From the NCBI GenBank assembly GCA_030323885.1, contig CM059198.1:61840917-61904916 (forward strand): DNA of 64,000 nt, written 5' to 3'. Under the pieces are notes generated by a model. It saw nothing but the letters and a program-made list of their open reading frames with translations. It did not search any database and was not told the DNA's origin. Position 1 is the first letter of the stretch. The number at the start of each line of letters is the position of its first letter. This DNA comes from Branchipolynoe longqiensis. Lineage: Eukaryota; Annelida; Polychaeta; Phyllodocida; Polynoidae. Of this stretch, positions 19,127 to 28,511 are shown one piece after another. The position numbers and the translations under genes were made by a program.

Positions 19127-21042
19127 AGGTCCAAACACAAACTTTACAAGTCCCTGCAGCCTCTAAAAACACACAAACTGTAAGCAACTTTGTGGCTGGT
19201 AATATTAGTAATCATATTTCTGAGTGGCACAAAATTACTAGTGACCAAGAAATTATAGAAATAGTTAGGGGTGTTCAAATTCCCTTTACACAAATTCCTG
19301 TACAAAGTATAATACCTTTTCCATATAACATTCAACCAGTTGAACGAGACGCACTAACTAAACAGGTACATAAATTCTTTGAGAAAGGAATTATACAAAA
19401 AGTGACACACTGTTCAGGACAGTTTATTTCAAACATTTTCTCGAGACCGAAGCCTAATGGTGATGTTCGAATGATCCTGGATTTAACAATCCTTAATAAA
19501 AGGGTGGAATATCGACATTTTAAAATGTTCTCTCTAGATACGGCACGAGATCTGATTACACCAGATGCGTGGATGGCTAGTGTTGATTTACAGGATGCAT
19601 ATTATACGCTTCCCATAATGGAACAATACCGAAAATTTCTTCGATTTATTTGGGATAACCAACTCTATGAGTTTACCTGTATGCCGAATGGCTTAGCTTG
19701 TGCGCCACGTTTATTTACTAAATTGCTTAAACCTGTTTTCTCGGTAATGGCGAGGAAGGGTCACATAATGTTTCCATACATAGATGATTCTTTTATTATA
19801 GCATCAACACAAATTGGTTGTGTGAATGCAGTTTTGGATTTATGTGCATTACTCACTAAATTGGGGTTTTATGTACATCAACAAAAGTCAGTGTTTAAAC
19901 CAACAAAACAACTCAAATGTTTAGGGTTTATTCTGGATACACAGTCCCTTACAGTGTCGATAACAGAACAAAAACTAATTAAGTTTATGACTACAGCGAC
20001 TCAGCTTATTAAGTTATCAAAGCCAAAAATTAGACAGGTTGCTGTTCTTATTGGCATAATGACCTCATATGCACCTGCTGTGTTATATGGGAAGGCCCAT
20101 ATTAAGTCGCTAGAAATAGATAAAAATTTAGCGTTAACACGAACTAAAGGCAATTTTGAGCGAAAGATGTTTATTTCGCAAGAAGGGTTACAGGATATTG
20201 GATGGTGGATGCAACATATAGCAAGTTCACCAAATCCAATCCGCATGGCGGAACCTAATACAGTAATTACTACTGATGCTTCGTTAGAAGGTTGGGGAGC
20301 TCATCGAGATGGGGTCACAACAGGAGGTAGATGGCTTGATGATGAAAAATCAGACTATATTAATGCACTAGAATTGCGTGCTATTTATCTGGGCTTACGT
20401 AGTTTAGTAAAGATAAATAAATCACAGGTTAGAATACTAACTGATAATACTACTGCCATGGCATATATTCGTAACATGGGTGGAACCAAATCAAAGTCTT
20501 GCAATCAGTTATCTAAACTGATTTGGAACTGGGCACAGGCTCAACAAGTCTGGCTGACTGTAGCGCATATTCCAGGGTCACAAAATACACTTGCAGATTA
20601 TAAAAGTAGAAATTTCCATGACCATTTAGAGTGGTCTCTCTCTACACATTTGTTTAACTTCGTTTGTGAAAAATGGGGTACACCTGAAGTTGACTTATTT
20701 GCATCACGAAATAATAACAAGTTACCCTGTTATGTTTCTTGGCATCCTGAACCGGATGCTTGGAAAGTAGATGCGTTTGCTATTACTTGGGAAAATAATT
20801 ATTTTTATATTTTCCCACCATTTAGCATTATCAGCCGAGTAGTGAGAAAAATCGGCTTGGAAGGGACACATGCGATACTGGTGGTGCCCGATTGGGACAC
20901 GCAACCTTGGCTGCCAGCAGTTTCACAACTGGCAAAAGATCGTATACGATTCCCAAGAAAACTCGGGAATCTGACGCACCACGGACCGCTAGTGGTTCAC
21001 GGCGACGTGTCAACGACGCCCCTATTGGCATTCCTTTTCTAA
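18877..21042 (+). CDS. DIRS reverse transcriptase-RNase H (ORF2)
   Basis: The frame is open from just after a stop at 18874 to the stop at 21042; the true start is unclear (the GTG at 19192 is arbitrary). Numbering from 19192: RT fingers with KPNGDVRMILDLTILNK (~85-101), VDLQDAYYTLPI with catalytic Asp132, MPNGLACAPRLFTKLLKPV (~164-182), catalytic YIDD at 196-199, and RNase H with TTDASLEGWGAH (Asp362), an ELRA motif and LTDNTTAMAYI (Asp418). The C-terminal part (VDLFASRNNNKLP, SWHPEPDAW, FPPFS) is the segment commonly annotated as a DAM-like methyltransferase domain in DIRS elements. It copies the element RNA into cDNA. It overlaps Gag's tail upstream and the recombinase ORF by 151 bp downstream. 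Confidence 0.93.
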   Translation, partial: RGRDCSQEWQKHGWQEETGSSSFQKVTRGFSSTTVHQRNQTEFKLRSRFSGPGRSPRLDRQHRTANRSRVQLVETFPQGRVQVEVQTQTLQVPAASKNTQTVSNFVAGNISNHISEWHKITSDQEIIEIVRGVQIPFTQIPVQSIIPFPYNIQPVERDALTKQVHKFFEKGIIQKVTHCSGQFISNIFSRPKPNGDVRMILDLTILNKRVEYRHFKMFSLDTARDLITPDAWMASVDLQDAYYTLPIMEQYRKFLRFIWDNQLYEFTCMPNGLACAPRLFTKLLKPVFSVMARKGHIMFPYIDDSFIIASTQIGCVNAVLDLCALLTKLGFYVHQQKSVFKPTKQLKCLGFILDTQSLTVSITEQKLIKFMTTATQLIKLSKPKIRQVAVLIGIMTSYAPAVLYGKAHIKSLEIDKNLALTRTKGNFERKMFISQEGLQDIGWWMQHIASSPNPIRMAEPNTVITTDASLEGWGAHRDGVTTGGRWLDDEKSDYINALELRAIYLGLRSLVKINKSQVRILTDNTTAMAYIRNMGGTKSKSCNQLSKLIWNWAQAQQVWLTVAHIPGSQNTLADYKSRNFHDHLEWSLSTHLFNFVCEKWGTPEVDLFASRNNNKLPCYVSWHPEPDAWKVDAFAITWENNYFYIFPPFSIISRVVRKIGLEGTHAILVVPDWDTQPWLPAVSQLAKDRIRFPRKLGNLTHHGPLVVHGDVSTTPLLAFLF

Positions 21043-22001
21043 GGAAGCAGCTACAGCAATTTGGATTGGACAGAATTACTGAGGATAGGATAGTATCGGA
21101 TGCCTGGAGGCCAGGAACTGTCAAAATGTATACAACCTATTTAAAGAAATGGGGTGTACATTGTTTGTTAATGAAAGTTAAGCCAACAAATCCAAAGATT
21201 TCACAAGTAGCTCGGTTTCTTCGTTCTCTAGAGGATGAAGGACTTTCCTTTGGATCGATTAATGCGGCGAGGTGTGCGTTATCAATTATATTACCTAGAA
21301 TTGATGGCGAAACAGTTGGAAAACATTATGTTATTTGTTATTTACTTCGTTCAATTTATCAAAGGAATCCTCCAAAACCAAAGTATAGTCGGTTTTGGGA
21401 TGTTTCTATAGTATTTAAGTTGTTTCAGGCTTGGCCTCACAACTCGTGGTTAGATATAAAACAGTTAGGTTTTAAGGTCGCGGTCCTGTTATTGTTAGTA
21501 ACCGGACACAGAGGACAGACGATTGTTGCTTTATCCTTAACTGGATTAGAAATAGACAAGCAACAAGCTACGTTTGATTTAGAAAAATTGCTTAAATCGA
21601 ACACGTTAGGTGACCCTTTATCAACGGTTCACTTAGACTGTTTTCCGAATGATCGGAAATTATGTGTTGTGTCGGCCATACGGGCTTATATATACAAGAC
21701 AAAGGATTTACGTGCATCACAACAACTATTAGTGAGCTTTATAAAGCCACATAAGGCGATTTCACGAGACACACTTGCCAGATGGACAATTACGGTGTTG
21801 AAATTGGCTGGAGTGGATACGAGTAAATACTCTTCCCACTCAACTAGAGGAGCCATGGTCTCCAAGGCACGGGTGCTTGGTATTTCTGTGAAAAGAATAC
21901 TAGCGCATGCAGGCTGGAAGACGGCTAAGTCGTTTGCAAAACATTATAATAAACGACTAGAAAAGCCTACCGGCGTTGCAAAGCGTCTTCTCGCCAACTA
22001 A
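20892..22001 (+). CDS. DIRS tyrosine recombinase (ORF3)
   Basis: A 369-codon frame whose first 50 codons overlap the RT ORF in another phase. No ATG lies near its beginning, so expression probably needs reinitiation, frameshift or splicing. The catalytic set is complete (numbering from 20892): Arg207 in TGHRGQTI, His316 and Arg319 in SSHSTRGA, His339 in LAHAGWK, and nucleophile Tyr352 in AKHYNKR. The N-terminal half (WRPGTVKMYTTYLKKW ... FLRSLEDEGLSFGSINAARCAL) is the SAM-like core-binding domain. It would integrate circular cDNA by site-specific strand exchange without target duplication. Confidence 0.93.
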   Translation: MGHATLAASSFTTGKRSYTIPKKTRESDAPRTASGSRRRVNDAPIGIPFLRKQLQQFGLDRITEDRIVSDAWRPGTVKMYTTYLKKWGVHCLLMKVKPTNPKISQVARFLRSLEDEGLSFGSINAARCALSIILPRIDGETVGKHYVICYLLRSIYQRNPPKPKYSRFWDVSIVFKLFQAWPHNSWLDIKQLGFKVAVLLLLVTGHRGQTIVALSLTGLEIDKQQATFDLEKLLKSNTLGDPLSTVHLDCFPNDRKLCVVSAIRAYIYKTKDLRASQQLLVSFIKPHKAISRDTLARWTITVLKLAGVDTSKYSSHSTRGAMVSKARVLGISVKRILAHAGWKTAKSFAKHYNKRLEKPTGVAKRLLAN

Positions 22002-22084
22002 CAAGAATAGGTGAGAACAAAAATTTAGAATGTTATAATAATAAGAAAGAATGATATTAAGGATAAAAATGAATTATGTAAAGG

Positions 22085-22131
22085 TCTCCCTAGCCTGAGG
22101 CTAGCCTGAGGCTGTTTACCGAGGTAAAATA
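22085..22131 (-). repeat. DIRS right inverted repeat arm
   Basis: Mirror of 17016-17062, lying 84 bp after the recombinase stop codon. Confidence 0.85.
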
Positions 22132-22142
22132 GTATAGTTATA

Positions 22143-22431
22143 CGAGTCTTACCTTGGTACAGATGATGGATAACTGTTGTTTTACCGAGGTATAAGCCTC
22201 GGATAGATGTGGGCTAGGGCCCTCCCGCCACACCCTGCCACATCTATTCCGTTGGTGTACCTTTTCGGTAAAGTAATAGTATCCATTGTTTGAAAGTCAT
22301 TTTTATCCTCAATAAGTAGGTTAAGATTGCTGGTACCGGACGTGCTTACCTCTCCCTAGCCCACATCTATCCGAGGCTTATACCTCGGTAAAACAACAGT
22401 TATCCATCATCTGTACCAAGGTAAGACTCGC
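22143..22431. repeat. Large palindrome at DIRS right end
   Basis: About 75-bp arms (22143-22218 and 22355-22431), nearly perfect mirrors, carry cttaccttggtacagatgat and gataagcctcgg-type sequence around a ~135-bp loop. Inside the right half, 22326-22360 is the exact mirror of 17053-17087 at the left end. This is the relationship expected of the DIRS internal complementary region, or of a second element inserted in inverse orientation and lost in the gap. Confidence 0.75.
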
Positions 22432-22432
22432 A

Positions 22433-22930
22433 NNNNNNNNNNNNNNNNNNNNNNNNNNNNNNNNNNNNNNNNNNNNNNNNNNNNNNNNNNNNNNNNNNNN
22501 NNNNNNNNNNNNNNNNNNNNNNNNNNNNNNNNNNNNNNNNNNNNNNNNNNNNNNNNNNNNNNNNNNNNNNNNNNNNNNNNNNNNNNNNNNNNNNNNNNNN
22601 NNNNNNNNNNNNNNNNNNNNNNNNNNNNNNNNNNNNNNNNNNNNNNNNNNNNNNNNNNNNNNNNNNNNNNNNNNNNNNNNNNNNNNNNNNNNNNNNNNNN
22701 NNNNNNNNNNNNNNNNNNNNNNNNNNNNNNNNNNNNNNNNNNNNNNNNNNNNNNNNNNNNNNNNNNNNNNNNNNNNNNNNNNNNNNNNNNNNNNNNNNNN
22801 NNNNNNNNNNNNNNNNNNNNNNNNNNNNNNNNNNNNNNNNNNNNNNNNNNNNNNNNNNNNNNNNNNNNNNNNNNNNNNNNNNNNNNNNNNNNNNNNNNNN
22901 NNNNNNNNNNNNNNNNNNNNNNNNNNNNNN
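22433..22930. other. Assembly gap
   Basis: 498 undetermined bases, immediately after the palindromic right end of the DIRS element. Confidence 1.
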
Positions 22931-22971
22931 TTGAGATAACCTTTGTAGATGGTTAGCTATTATTAGTTTGT

Positions 22972-23301
22972 GGATGGTTGGTTGGTTGTTGGAGTTTTAC
23001 ATCATGGCAACATCTAAGGTCATATCAAGATGGCTACTGACTTGTGACAGTGCGAACTTGGTGACTTTATAGTGCTGCCCCACTGGGAAATCAGGCTGCT
23101 GGCACCATGACCCAATACCCACTCAGTCACATTATTCTGACACTGAGTGACCAGTCTTGAACCATCCTATTAATGCCGAGCTCCAGGCTAGGATGCAACA
23201 AGTATATATTTTTATAAGTCATTGGTTTGACTCGAGCGGGAACCAACTCCCGATCTCCGCACGTGAGGCCCGCGCTCTACCTATTTGGCCACACGCCGGT
23301 C
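22972..23301 (-). mobile_element. SINE-A, full length, variant head
   Basis: Tail at 22990 (gttggagttttacatcatgg), variant head ending at 23301 (ccgcacgtgaggcccgcgc). MITE-11 sits directly against its 5' end. Confidence 0.85.
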
Positions 23302-23302
23302 T

Positions 23303-23766
23303 TAAGGGGCTGTCACATTAGGGTTTTTTGCGGGAGCGTATGGCGGCGTAAGCGCGTTACGTCATATACGTCGGCATACGCCGTATACGCTACTCATACG
23401 CTATGCATACGCTACTCATACGCTACTCATACGCCGCCAGATGCCGCCAGATGCCGGCGTATGTGAAGCGTATGAGGCATACGCCGCCATACGCTTTCAT
23501 AAATCCGTCCGTCCAAATTTTGTTGTGCATGCTAAAAAAAAAACGACCTATGAGGGCGTATGGCCCATACTGTCAAAACATGTCACAGCACGCTCCCATA
23601 CGCTCCCATACGCTCCTCGTACGCTCCTCGTACGCTCCTCGTAGGTTCCACATACGCTCAAAACCACCCGAAAGGTCACCAACTGTCATCATAGGCCGGC
23701 ACGCGCAGGACCTACGTAGGTTTTCAATACGCTCCCGCCATACGCCGTAATGTGACAGGGCCTTTA
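23303..23766. mobile_element. MITE-11
   Basis: Inverted ends taaggggctgtcacatta and taatgtgacagggccttta bound 464 bp. The interior is made of catacgct / gtatgcgg-type motifs in mirrored clusters. A related left end occurs at 53046. No coding capacity. Confidence 0.8.
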
Positions 23767-24250
23767 GTTTGCACAGATTTATTTTGGTGTACAGACAGTA
23801 AGATTATCCCTCAGCAGATCCCGACTAGATCCAACCTCCCGTAGTGAATAGTAAAATAAATTTCTATTCAAATCAACAAGGACCAACTTAATGTATTTAT
23901 TTGTTTAAATATGACATCAACTTAAAACCGTCGGATTATACCCCTTTAATGAGCAGGTCCCCAAGCCGCCCACCGGTCCCCAAGCCGCCCACCGGTCCCT
24001 TTGCCTCCCGTGACGCCGCGCCCCGCGTTTCCCGTGACGTACCGGGCGTACCACGTGGCGTAGTGACGTAAGCACGTCGGTAACCAACGCATTACGTCAT
24101 ACGTCACAAACGGAGGTGATTAACGTCATTACGGGTCAGTTATTGCCACGTAACGCCGACAAAACTCGCCACCCCTCGTCCCTTCTTTAAAGGATCAAAT
24201 TTTAGGTGGGAAATTCTATGCTTGGACACAATCTGGGTCTATTAACAATT
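23767..24250. other. Mostly unassigned; contains a MITE-1 end
   Basis: 23880-23952 looks like a MITE-1 right end (tatttatttg...aaaaccgtcggattat). 23951-24000 has a doubled gtccccaagccgcccaccg unit. 24000-24180 is CpG-rich with many acgt motifs. No gene. Confidence 0.5.
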
Positions 24251-25020
24251 AACAGCCGATTGAAAACAAACTCTACTCAAACTAAGTAGCAGCCCAATGT
24301 CAGACAATGAACAAGGAATGGTTATATTAGTCTACCCTGCAAACTCTGCTAAAACTAGTAAAAGTAAGACTATGTAGCAGTCCATTTCAGACATCATCAT
24401 CATCATCATCATTCTGTTGGTCGCAATGCGACAAAGACTCCTTTTATTTCTTAACCGCCGCTATTTCGTGCGGTTGTGCATTTCATAAAAGCTGCTTGCA
24501 AAGTGTTGAAGTGCTGCTGGATTTTGTAAGTTACCAGCGGCACTCTCTCTGGGAGCAAATAGAGGTCTCACACCGGCAAGAACATGTCAAGACAGGCACC
24601 AACTATTTGTCCCTGCAGTAGCTCGTTGGGAGATGTTGGGAGTTCCCTTCATCACCACCCTTAATGCTGCCATGGAAGCATGGTTTTCTGTTAGGGTTTG
24701 CTCCCTTAGCCTTTGGTTCTATCAAGAACCTATACCACAAGGCAGTGGTTTATAACTCTGCAAGGCAGGGGCGTCAAACTCCATGAGGTATTTTAGCAGA
24801 TAGGTACTGCATTACCCACATACCATTTCAGACAATGAACAAGGAAAGGATTATAGCAGTCTGCACTGCCAACTCTACTAAAGGTAAAACTATGTAGCAG
24901 TCCATTTCAGACAATGAAGGAAATGAGTGTAGTAGTCTGCACTGTACACTCTACTAAAAGTAAAACTATGTAGCAGTCCATTTCTGACAATGAAGAAGGA
25001 AAGGAGTGTCGTAGTCTGCA
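24251..25020 (+). repeat. ~80-bp tandem repeat, interrupted
   Basis: Units contain tatgtagcagtccatttcag, acaatgaacaaggaa and agtctgcactgccaactcta. Two or so units lie before 24392 and about three after 24823; the retroposon at 24393-24822 splits the array. Confidence 0.8.
24393..24822 (-). mobile_element. 430-bp retroposon sharing LINE-Y 3' end
   Basis: It is bounded by 11-bp direct repeats ccatttcagac (24382-24392 and 24823-24833). Read on the minus strand it ends in (GAT)n after a ~80-bp block (mirror of gtcgcaatgcgacaaagact ... ttcttaaccgccgct). That block also ends LINE-Y at 39103 and 60233. The rest is unrelated to LINE-Y and matches 2465-2630. This is how a SINE-like passenger that borrows a LINE tail looks. 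Confidence 0.85.
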
Positions 25021-25660
25021 CTGACCTTTCAGCAAGGAGTCACACAGAAAGGTACACGTGGGTAGGGTGATGACATCAGGGAGCCCATGTGGTGTACTGT
25101 TTAGCACGCTGGCCCGGAATGTGGTGTTCTCTGTGGCTGAGTGATTAGAGTCTGACTTTTTTCTGGTCAGACTCCTAATCTGAAGGTTGGTGGTTCGATT
25201 CCCCATGCCCCAACCTCTGCCAATTTGGATTTCCACCACTGTGTATAACTTACAGCGTCATCAAAGGCTGGTTGCTCTCATACCATGTCTATGTGGTGTG
25301 GGAGGTTAAAAATCCCTTGGATCAGTAAAAATGTAGGCTCAGGCTTTCTATCGCCAAAGTGTCTAATGGTGAAAACAAGTCTATTCAGACTTATCCAGGA
25401 TAGGCAGTATAAATCCTCAAGAAAAAAAGAAGAAGAGATGTGGGTTCGATTCCTGCTCTAGGCAAAATATTTCCCTTATTCATCAACCCCACAACACTGG
25501 TTGCCTGTCCAGAATCCTGTACAAGCTATGCACTGTATGGTTATTGAACCTACCCTGTGTATGTATATTTAACTGTATTGCCTGTATGTCTGTAATTGTA
25601 AGCATTAAAACAATGTATGGACATAAAGCACTTAAAAGACTTACAATTTCAAGGGGACGA
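25021..25660 (+). mobile_element. SINE-C split by SINE-B
   Basis: 5' part 25021-25127 (leader ggagtcacacagaaaggta, tRNA-like start cccatgtggtgtactg). 3' part 25438-25660 (box B gtgggttcgattcctgctct and the long tail ending cttacaatttcaagggg). Confidence 0.75.
25128..25437 (+). mobile_element. SINE-B, full length
   Basis: A tRNA-like head (tctctgtggctgagtgattag; box B ggtggttcgattcccc) is followed by the conserved body (accatgtctatgtggtgtgg, aacaagtctattcagactta) and the end ggcagtataaatcctcaag with an A-rich tail. Other copies: 36838-37155 (+), 44560-44887 and 45722-46048 (-). ORFs across it are not genes. Confidence 0.85.
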
Positions 25661-25875
25661 ATGTAGTAGTCTACACTGACCTCTCATGCAAGGAGTCACA
25701 TAGACAGGTAGGTGTGGGCAAGGTATTGCCATCAGGGAACCTAGGTGGTGTAATGGTTAGCACACTAGCCTGGATTGCAAGAGGTGTGGGTTCGAATCCT
25801 GCTCTAAACACTATATTTTCCATGTTCATCGCCCCCCCTCCCCGACGAGAGGAGCAAAGCAGCAACACAGTTAAG
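25661..25875 (+). mobile_element. SINE-C, 3' truncated
   Basis: Leader (agtctacactgacctctcat), tRNA-like head with box A tggtgtaatggttagcacac and box B gtgggttcgaatcctgc. It fades out after cccccctccccgacgag. Confidence 0.75.
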
Positions 25876-26021
25876 AACCTGCAATCATCTATTCTATTTG
25901 TCTTATGTCCAATCTCTGGATCCGGTCACTTAATTGGCAAACGTGCAGATTTTTCACGCGGGAGGTCATTGGTTCGAATTCCGTTGCCGAATCAACCATA
26001 GATTTCATTTATCCTTTAATG

Positions 26022-26062
26022 AATTGACTATTTATATATTATATTTATATATATATATATCT
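26022..26062. repeat. TA-rich microsatellite
   Basis: Short tatatatatat run. Confidence 0.7.
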
Positions 26063-26159
26063 GTACAATACTGCATCAAATATCTCACTCAAATATCTCA
26101 TTCTGATTTACATCCCCCTCCACCTTCTCCATTTTTAAAGAGATTTATATGCGAACTGT

Positions 26160-26460
26160 TGTGACAACGTAGCGTTCCGCAGACCCCCCTGGTGAGACGC
26201 CGGCGAGGCTCAGTGCTGTGACAGGAAGTTACGCAACACCCAGTACCCCCCGTCGCCTATACGCTATTTCCTGGAATAAGCGGCGTGACCTATGACCTTT
26301 CTGGAGGGTTCGGGGACCCGGGCAAACCGGACGCCCGGGAATCTGGCGCCTTGTGGGGCGGAGTCTCGACTTCCGGTTGTGGTTTCATCACGTGACCCCC
26401 CCCATCAATCAGCGTGTGCTTATTTAAGCTGCCCCGCCTTTGAGATTGAACAACCCTGAC
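26160..26460 (+). promoter_or_regulatory. CpG-rich promoter-like patch
   Basis: A cluster of vertebrate/metazoan-style promoter motifs in order: GC box ggggcgg (26355), ETS site acttccgg (26369), E-box tcacgtgac (26388) and TATA-like tatttaa (26421). No exon is recognisable downstream, where a GT-rich repeat starts. It could also be an LTR remnant. Confidence 0.3.
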
Positions 26461-26504
26461 CAACCATATTGTCGGCTCCCTTTGGCAGCTTGTGTCCAGG
26501 TGTT

Positions 26505-27085
26505 GTTTGTGTGTGTGGGGTGTGGGTGTGGAGTGTAGGTGTGGGTGTGGGTGTGCGGGGTGTGGGTGTGGGGAGTAGGTGTGGGTGTGGGTGTGGTGGT
26601 GGGGTGTGGGGTTGTGGGGTGTGGGGGTGTGGGTGTTGTAGGTGTGGGGTGTGGGTGTGGGTTGTGGGTGTGGGTTGTGGGTGTGGGGTGTGGTTGTGGT
26701 TGTGGGTTTGGGTTGTGGTTGTGGGTGTGGGTTGTGGGTGTTGGGTATGGGTGTGGGTGTGGGGTGTGGGTGTGGGTGGTGGTTGTGGGGTGTGGTTGTG
26801 GTTGTGGGTGTGGGTGTGGGATGTGCTGTGTGAGGGTGTGGTTGTGGGTGTAGTTGTGGGGTGTGGTTGTGGGTGTAGGTGTGGGATGTGGTTGTAGGTG
26901 TGGGTGTGGGTGTGGGTGCGGGTGTGGGGTGTGGGTATGGGATGTGGGTGTTGGATGTGGGGTGTGGTGGTGTGGGTGTAGGTGTGGGGTGTGGGTGTTG
27001 GGTGTGGGTGTTGGGTGTAGGTGTGGGTGTGTGGTGTGGGTGTGGGGGTGGGTGTGGGTGTGAGGTGTAGGTGTGGGGTGTCGTT
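26505..27085 (+). repeat. GT-rich minisatellite
   Basis: Nearly 600 bp of gtgtgg/gtgggtgt units. The Cys/Val/Trp and His/Pro/Thr ORFs on the two strands are translations of the repeat. Confidence 0.95.
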
Positions 27086-27153
27086 GTGATGGCATCAGTG
27101 TGTATATGCCTATAAAATAATACAAATAAATCTTCTATGTTTAACTAATTAAA

Positions 27154-27180
27154 TTTTAAAGCTGCATAGTCCGATGAACG
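27154..27180 (+). mobile_element. MITE-1 left-end fragment
   Basis: ttttaaagctgcatagtccg at a TTAA, cut off by the SINE-A that follows. Confidence 0.7.
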
Positions 27181-27341
27181 ACCAGATGGGATGGCCGAAT
27201 GAGTTGAGCATCCATCTCTCGCTTTGGTAGATCGTGGGATTCGAACACACGGGTTCAAATCCTGGTCGAGTCAAACCCATGACATAAAAATGTATACTTG
27301 TCACTTGCTAGTCAGGTGCTCGGCACTATTAGGATAGGGCA
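27181..27341 (+). mobile_element. SINE-A, 3' truncated
   Basis: Head (gatgggatggccgaatgagt) and proximal body to ggatagggcaaaa. Confidence 0.8.
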
Positions 27342-28075
27342 AAAACAAACCTAGGGTTCGGCAGTAAAAGGTTCTATTTAATTGGCTCAGTATTCCCTTC
27401 TGTGTGGTAACAAATGCTTAACAAGTGCACCAATATCTAAGTTAGATATGTAGAAACAAATCTATGTAATTGCTATAGGTTTGAAAATTTGATTTGGGTT
27501 TTGAAAATGTGAGGCTCCACCGGACTGGTTAAGCACATTGTAGCTCTGGAAAATGTACAACGTTGCATGACAAGAATGATCCCAGGATTGGGAATGATGT
27601 CATATGAAGATCGCCTGAGGAGACTTAAGGCACCAACATTGTCATATCGTTGTCTCATGGGAGATATGATAGAGACTTATAAGATTATTACTGGAGTCTA
27701 TGACAGTGATGTCACAACAGGTTTGTTCAACGTCAAAACAAACAGTAGCACCAGAGGCCAGCGGTATAAAATCTTCAAGGAGAGGCCCAGACTTGAGGTC
27801 AGGAAACACTCATTTTTCTTTCGAGTGACAGATCCATGGAACAGTCTCCCAGACCAAGTGGTTGAAGCACCAATGGTAGAAACATTTGAGAGAAGGTTGG
27901 ATAGACATTGGAGAGGACACCCACAATTATATGACTTCAGGGCACAGTCGACTGACATATGTGTGCAAACAAACAAAAATCGTTTTTGCCATTACGAGCT
28001 GGCATTAGAGGCCCAATAGGGCCTAGATCAGCCAGAAGAGGATCTGTAAGTTAATCTGTAAGGTAGGCAGCTTTA
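27342..28075 (-). mobile_element. MITE-1 part, split by LINE-Z
   Basis: 27342-27523 carries the MITE-1 half up to ccaccggact. Its last bases, gcagctttaa, reappear at 28066-28075 after the LINE. Confidence 0.75.
27524..28064 (+). pseudogene. LINE-Z: non-LTR reverse transcriptase C-terminal remnant
   Basis: The open frame (about 27540-28019) encodes HIVALENVQRCMTRMIPG, then SYEDRLRRLKAPTLSYRC, GDMIETYKII, a STRGQRYKIFKERPR stretch and FFFRVTDPWNSLPDQVVEAP. This is the characteristic C-terminal tail after the RT domain of CR1/L2-like LINEs. The RT core, endonuclease and ORF1 are missing, so it is a 5'-truncated dead copy. Its insertion point divides a MITE-1 terminus exactly. Confidence 0.8.
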
Positions 28076-28511
28076 ATATATTCCAAACGCAGTCCACTTC
28101 TGATCTATGTTTAATCTAATTTCTTAGCCACATTTAAGTATTTCGAGGATCATAATGTAATGATAACGCTGACTCAATAGAGCGCCCTTACTAGCACGAA
28201 CCTGTATATGGCACTGTAGATCAAAGTTACCTACTATATCGGATATGGTTGCAAAAACAAAATTCTCTTACCAGGAAAAGTGTCCTTAAAGTTGAATAAT
28301 CCACTTTTGAGATTCTGAAATGTATTCAAATAATATATTAGGTCCATAATTGTAATGTACTTTGCTTTTGTTTATGCTATTTATTAATTATAATTATAAA
28401 TGGTTAACTTGGAAGATATTTGAAGTGTACACATGTTAAATAAGTTTGGTTTGCACGTGGACAATATCGGATCATATGACTTGCGACAGTAAGAGGTTCT
28501 GTTAAATTAAC
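28076..28511. other. Unassigned, with MITE-1-like pieces
   Basis: 28395-28480 resembles a MITE-1 half (gatatttgaagtgtacacat). The rest is unassigned. Confidence 0.45.

Larger units (their letters stand above)
17016..22432 (+). mobile_element. DIRS-like tyrosine-recombinase retrotransposon
   Basis: A 5.4-kb element encoding, in order, a basic Gag-like protein, reverse transcriptase with RNase H, and a tyrosine recombinase in an overlapping frame. This is the defining gene set of the DIRS order. It has inverted rather than direct terminal repeats: 17016-17062 is the mirror of 22085-22131, and 17053-17087 is the exact mirror of 22326-22360. RT/RH and YR frames are uninterrupted and catalytic residues are present, so it is young or recently active. 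Gag shows one frame break near its end. The right side runs into an assembly gap, so the outer right limit is uncertain. Confidence 0.93.

Noticed and set aside
23227..23750. Arg/His/Tyr-rich ORFs
   Set aside because: Translations of the catacgct-type motifs inside MITE-11.
25128..25215. Possible Ser/Leu-type tRNA gene
   Set aside because: Head of SINE-B, followed by the same 230-bp body in four copies; no proper acceptor stem.
26424..27125. 233-residue His/Pro/Thr protein on the minus strand
   Set aside because: Translation of the GT-rich minisatellite; no non-repeat portion with any domain.
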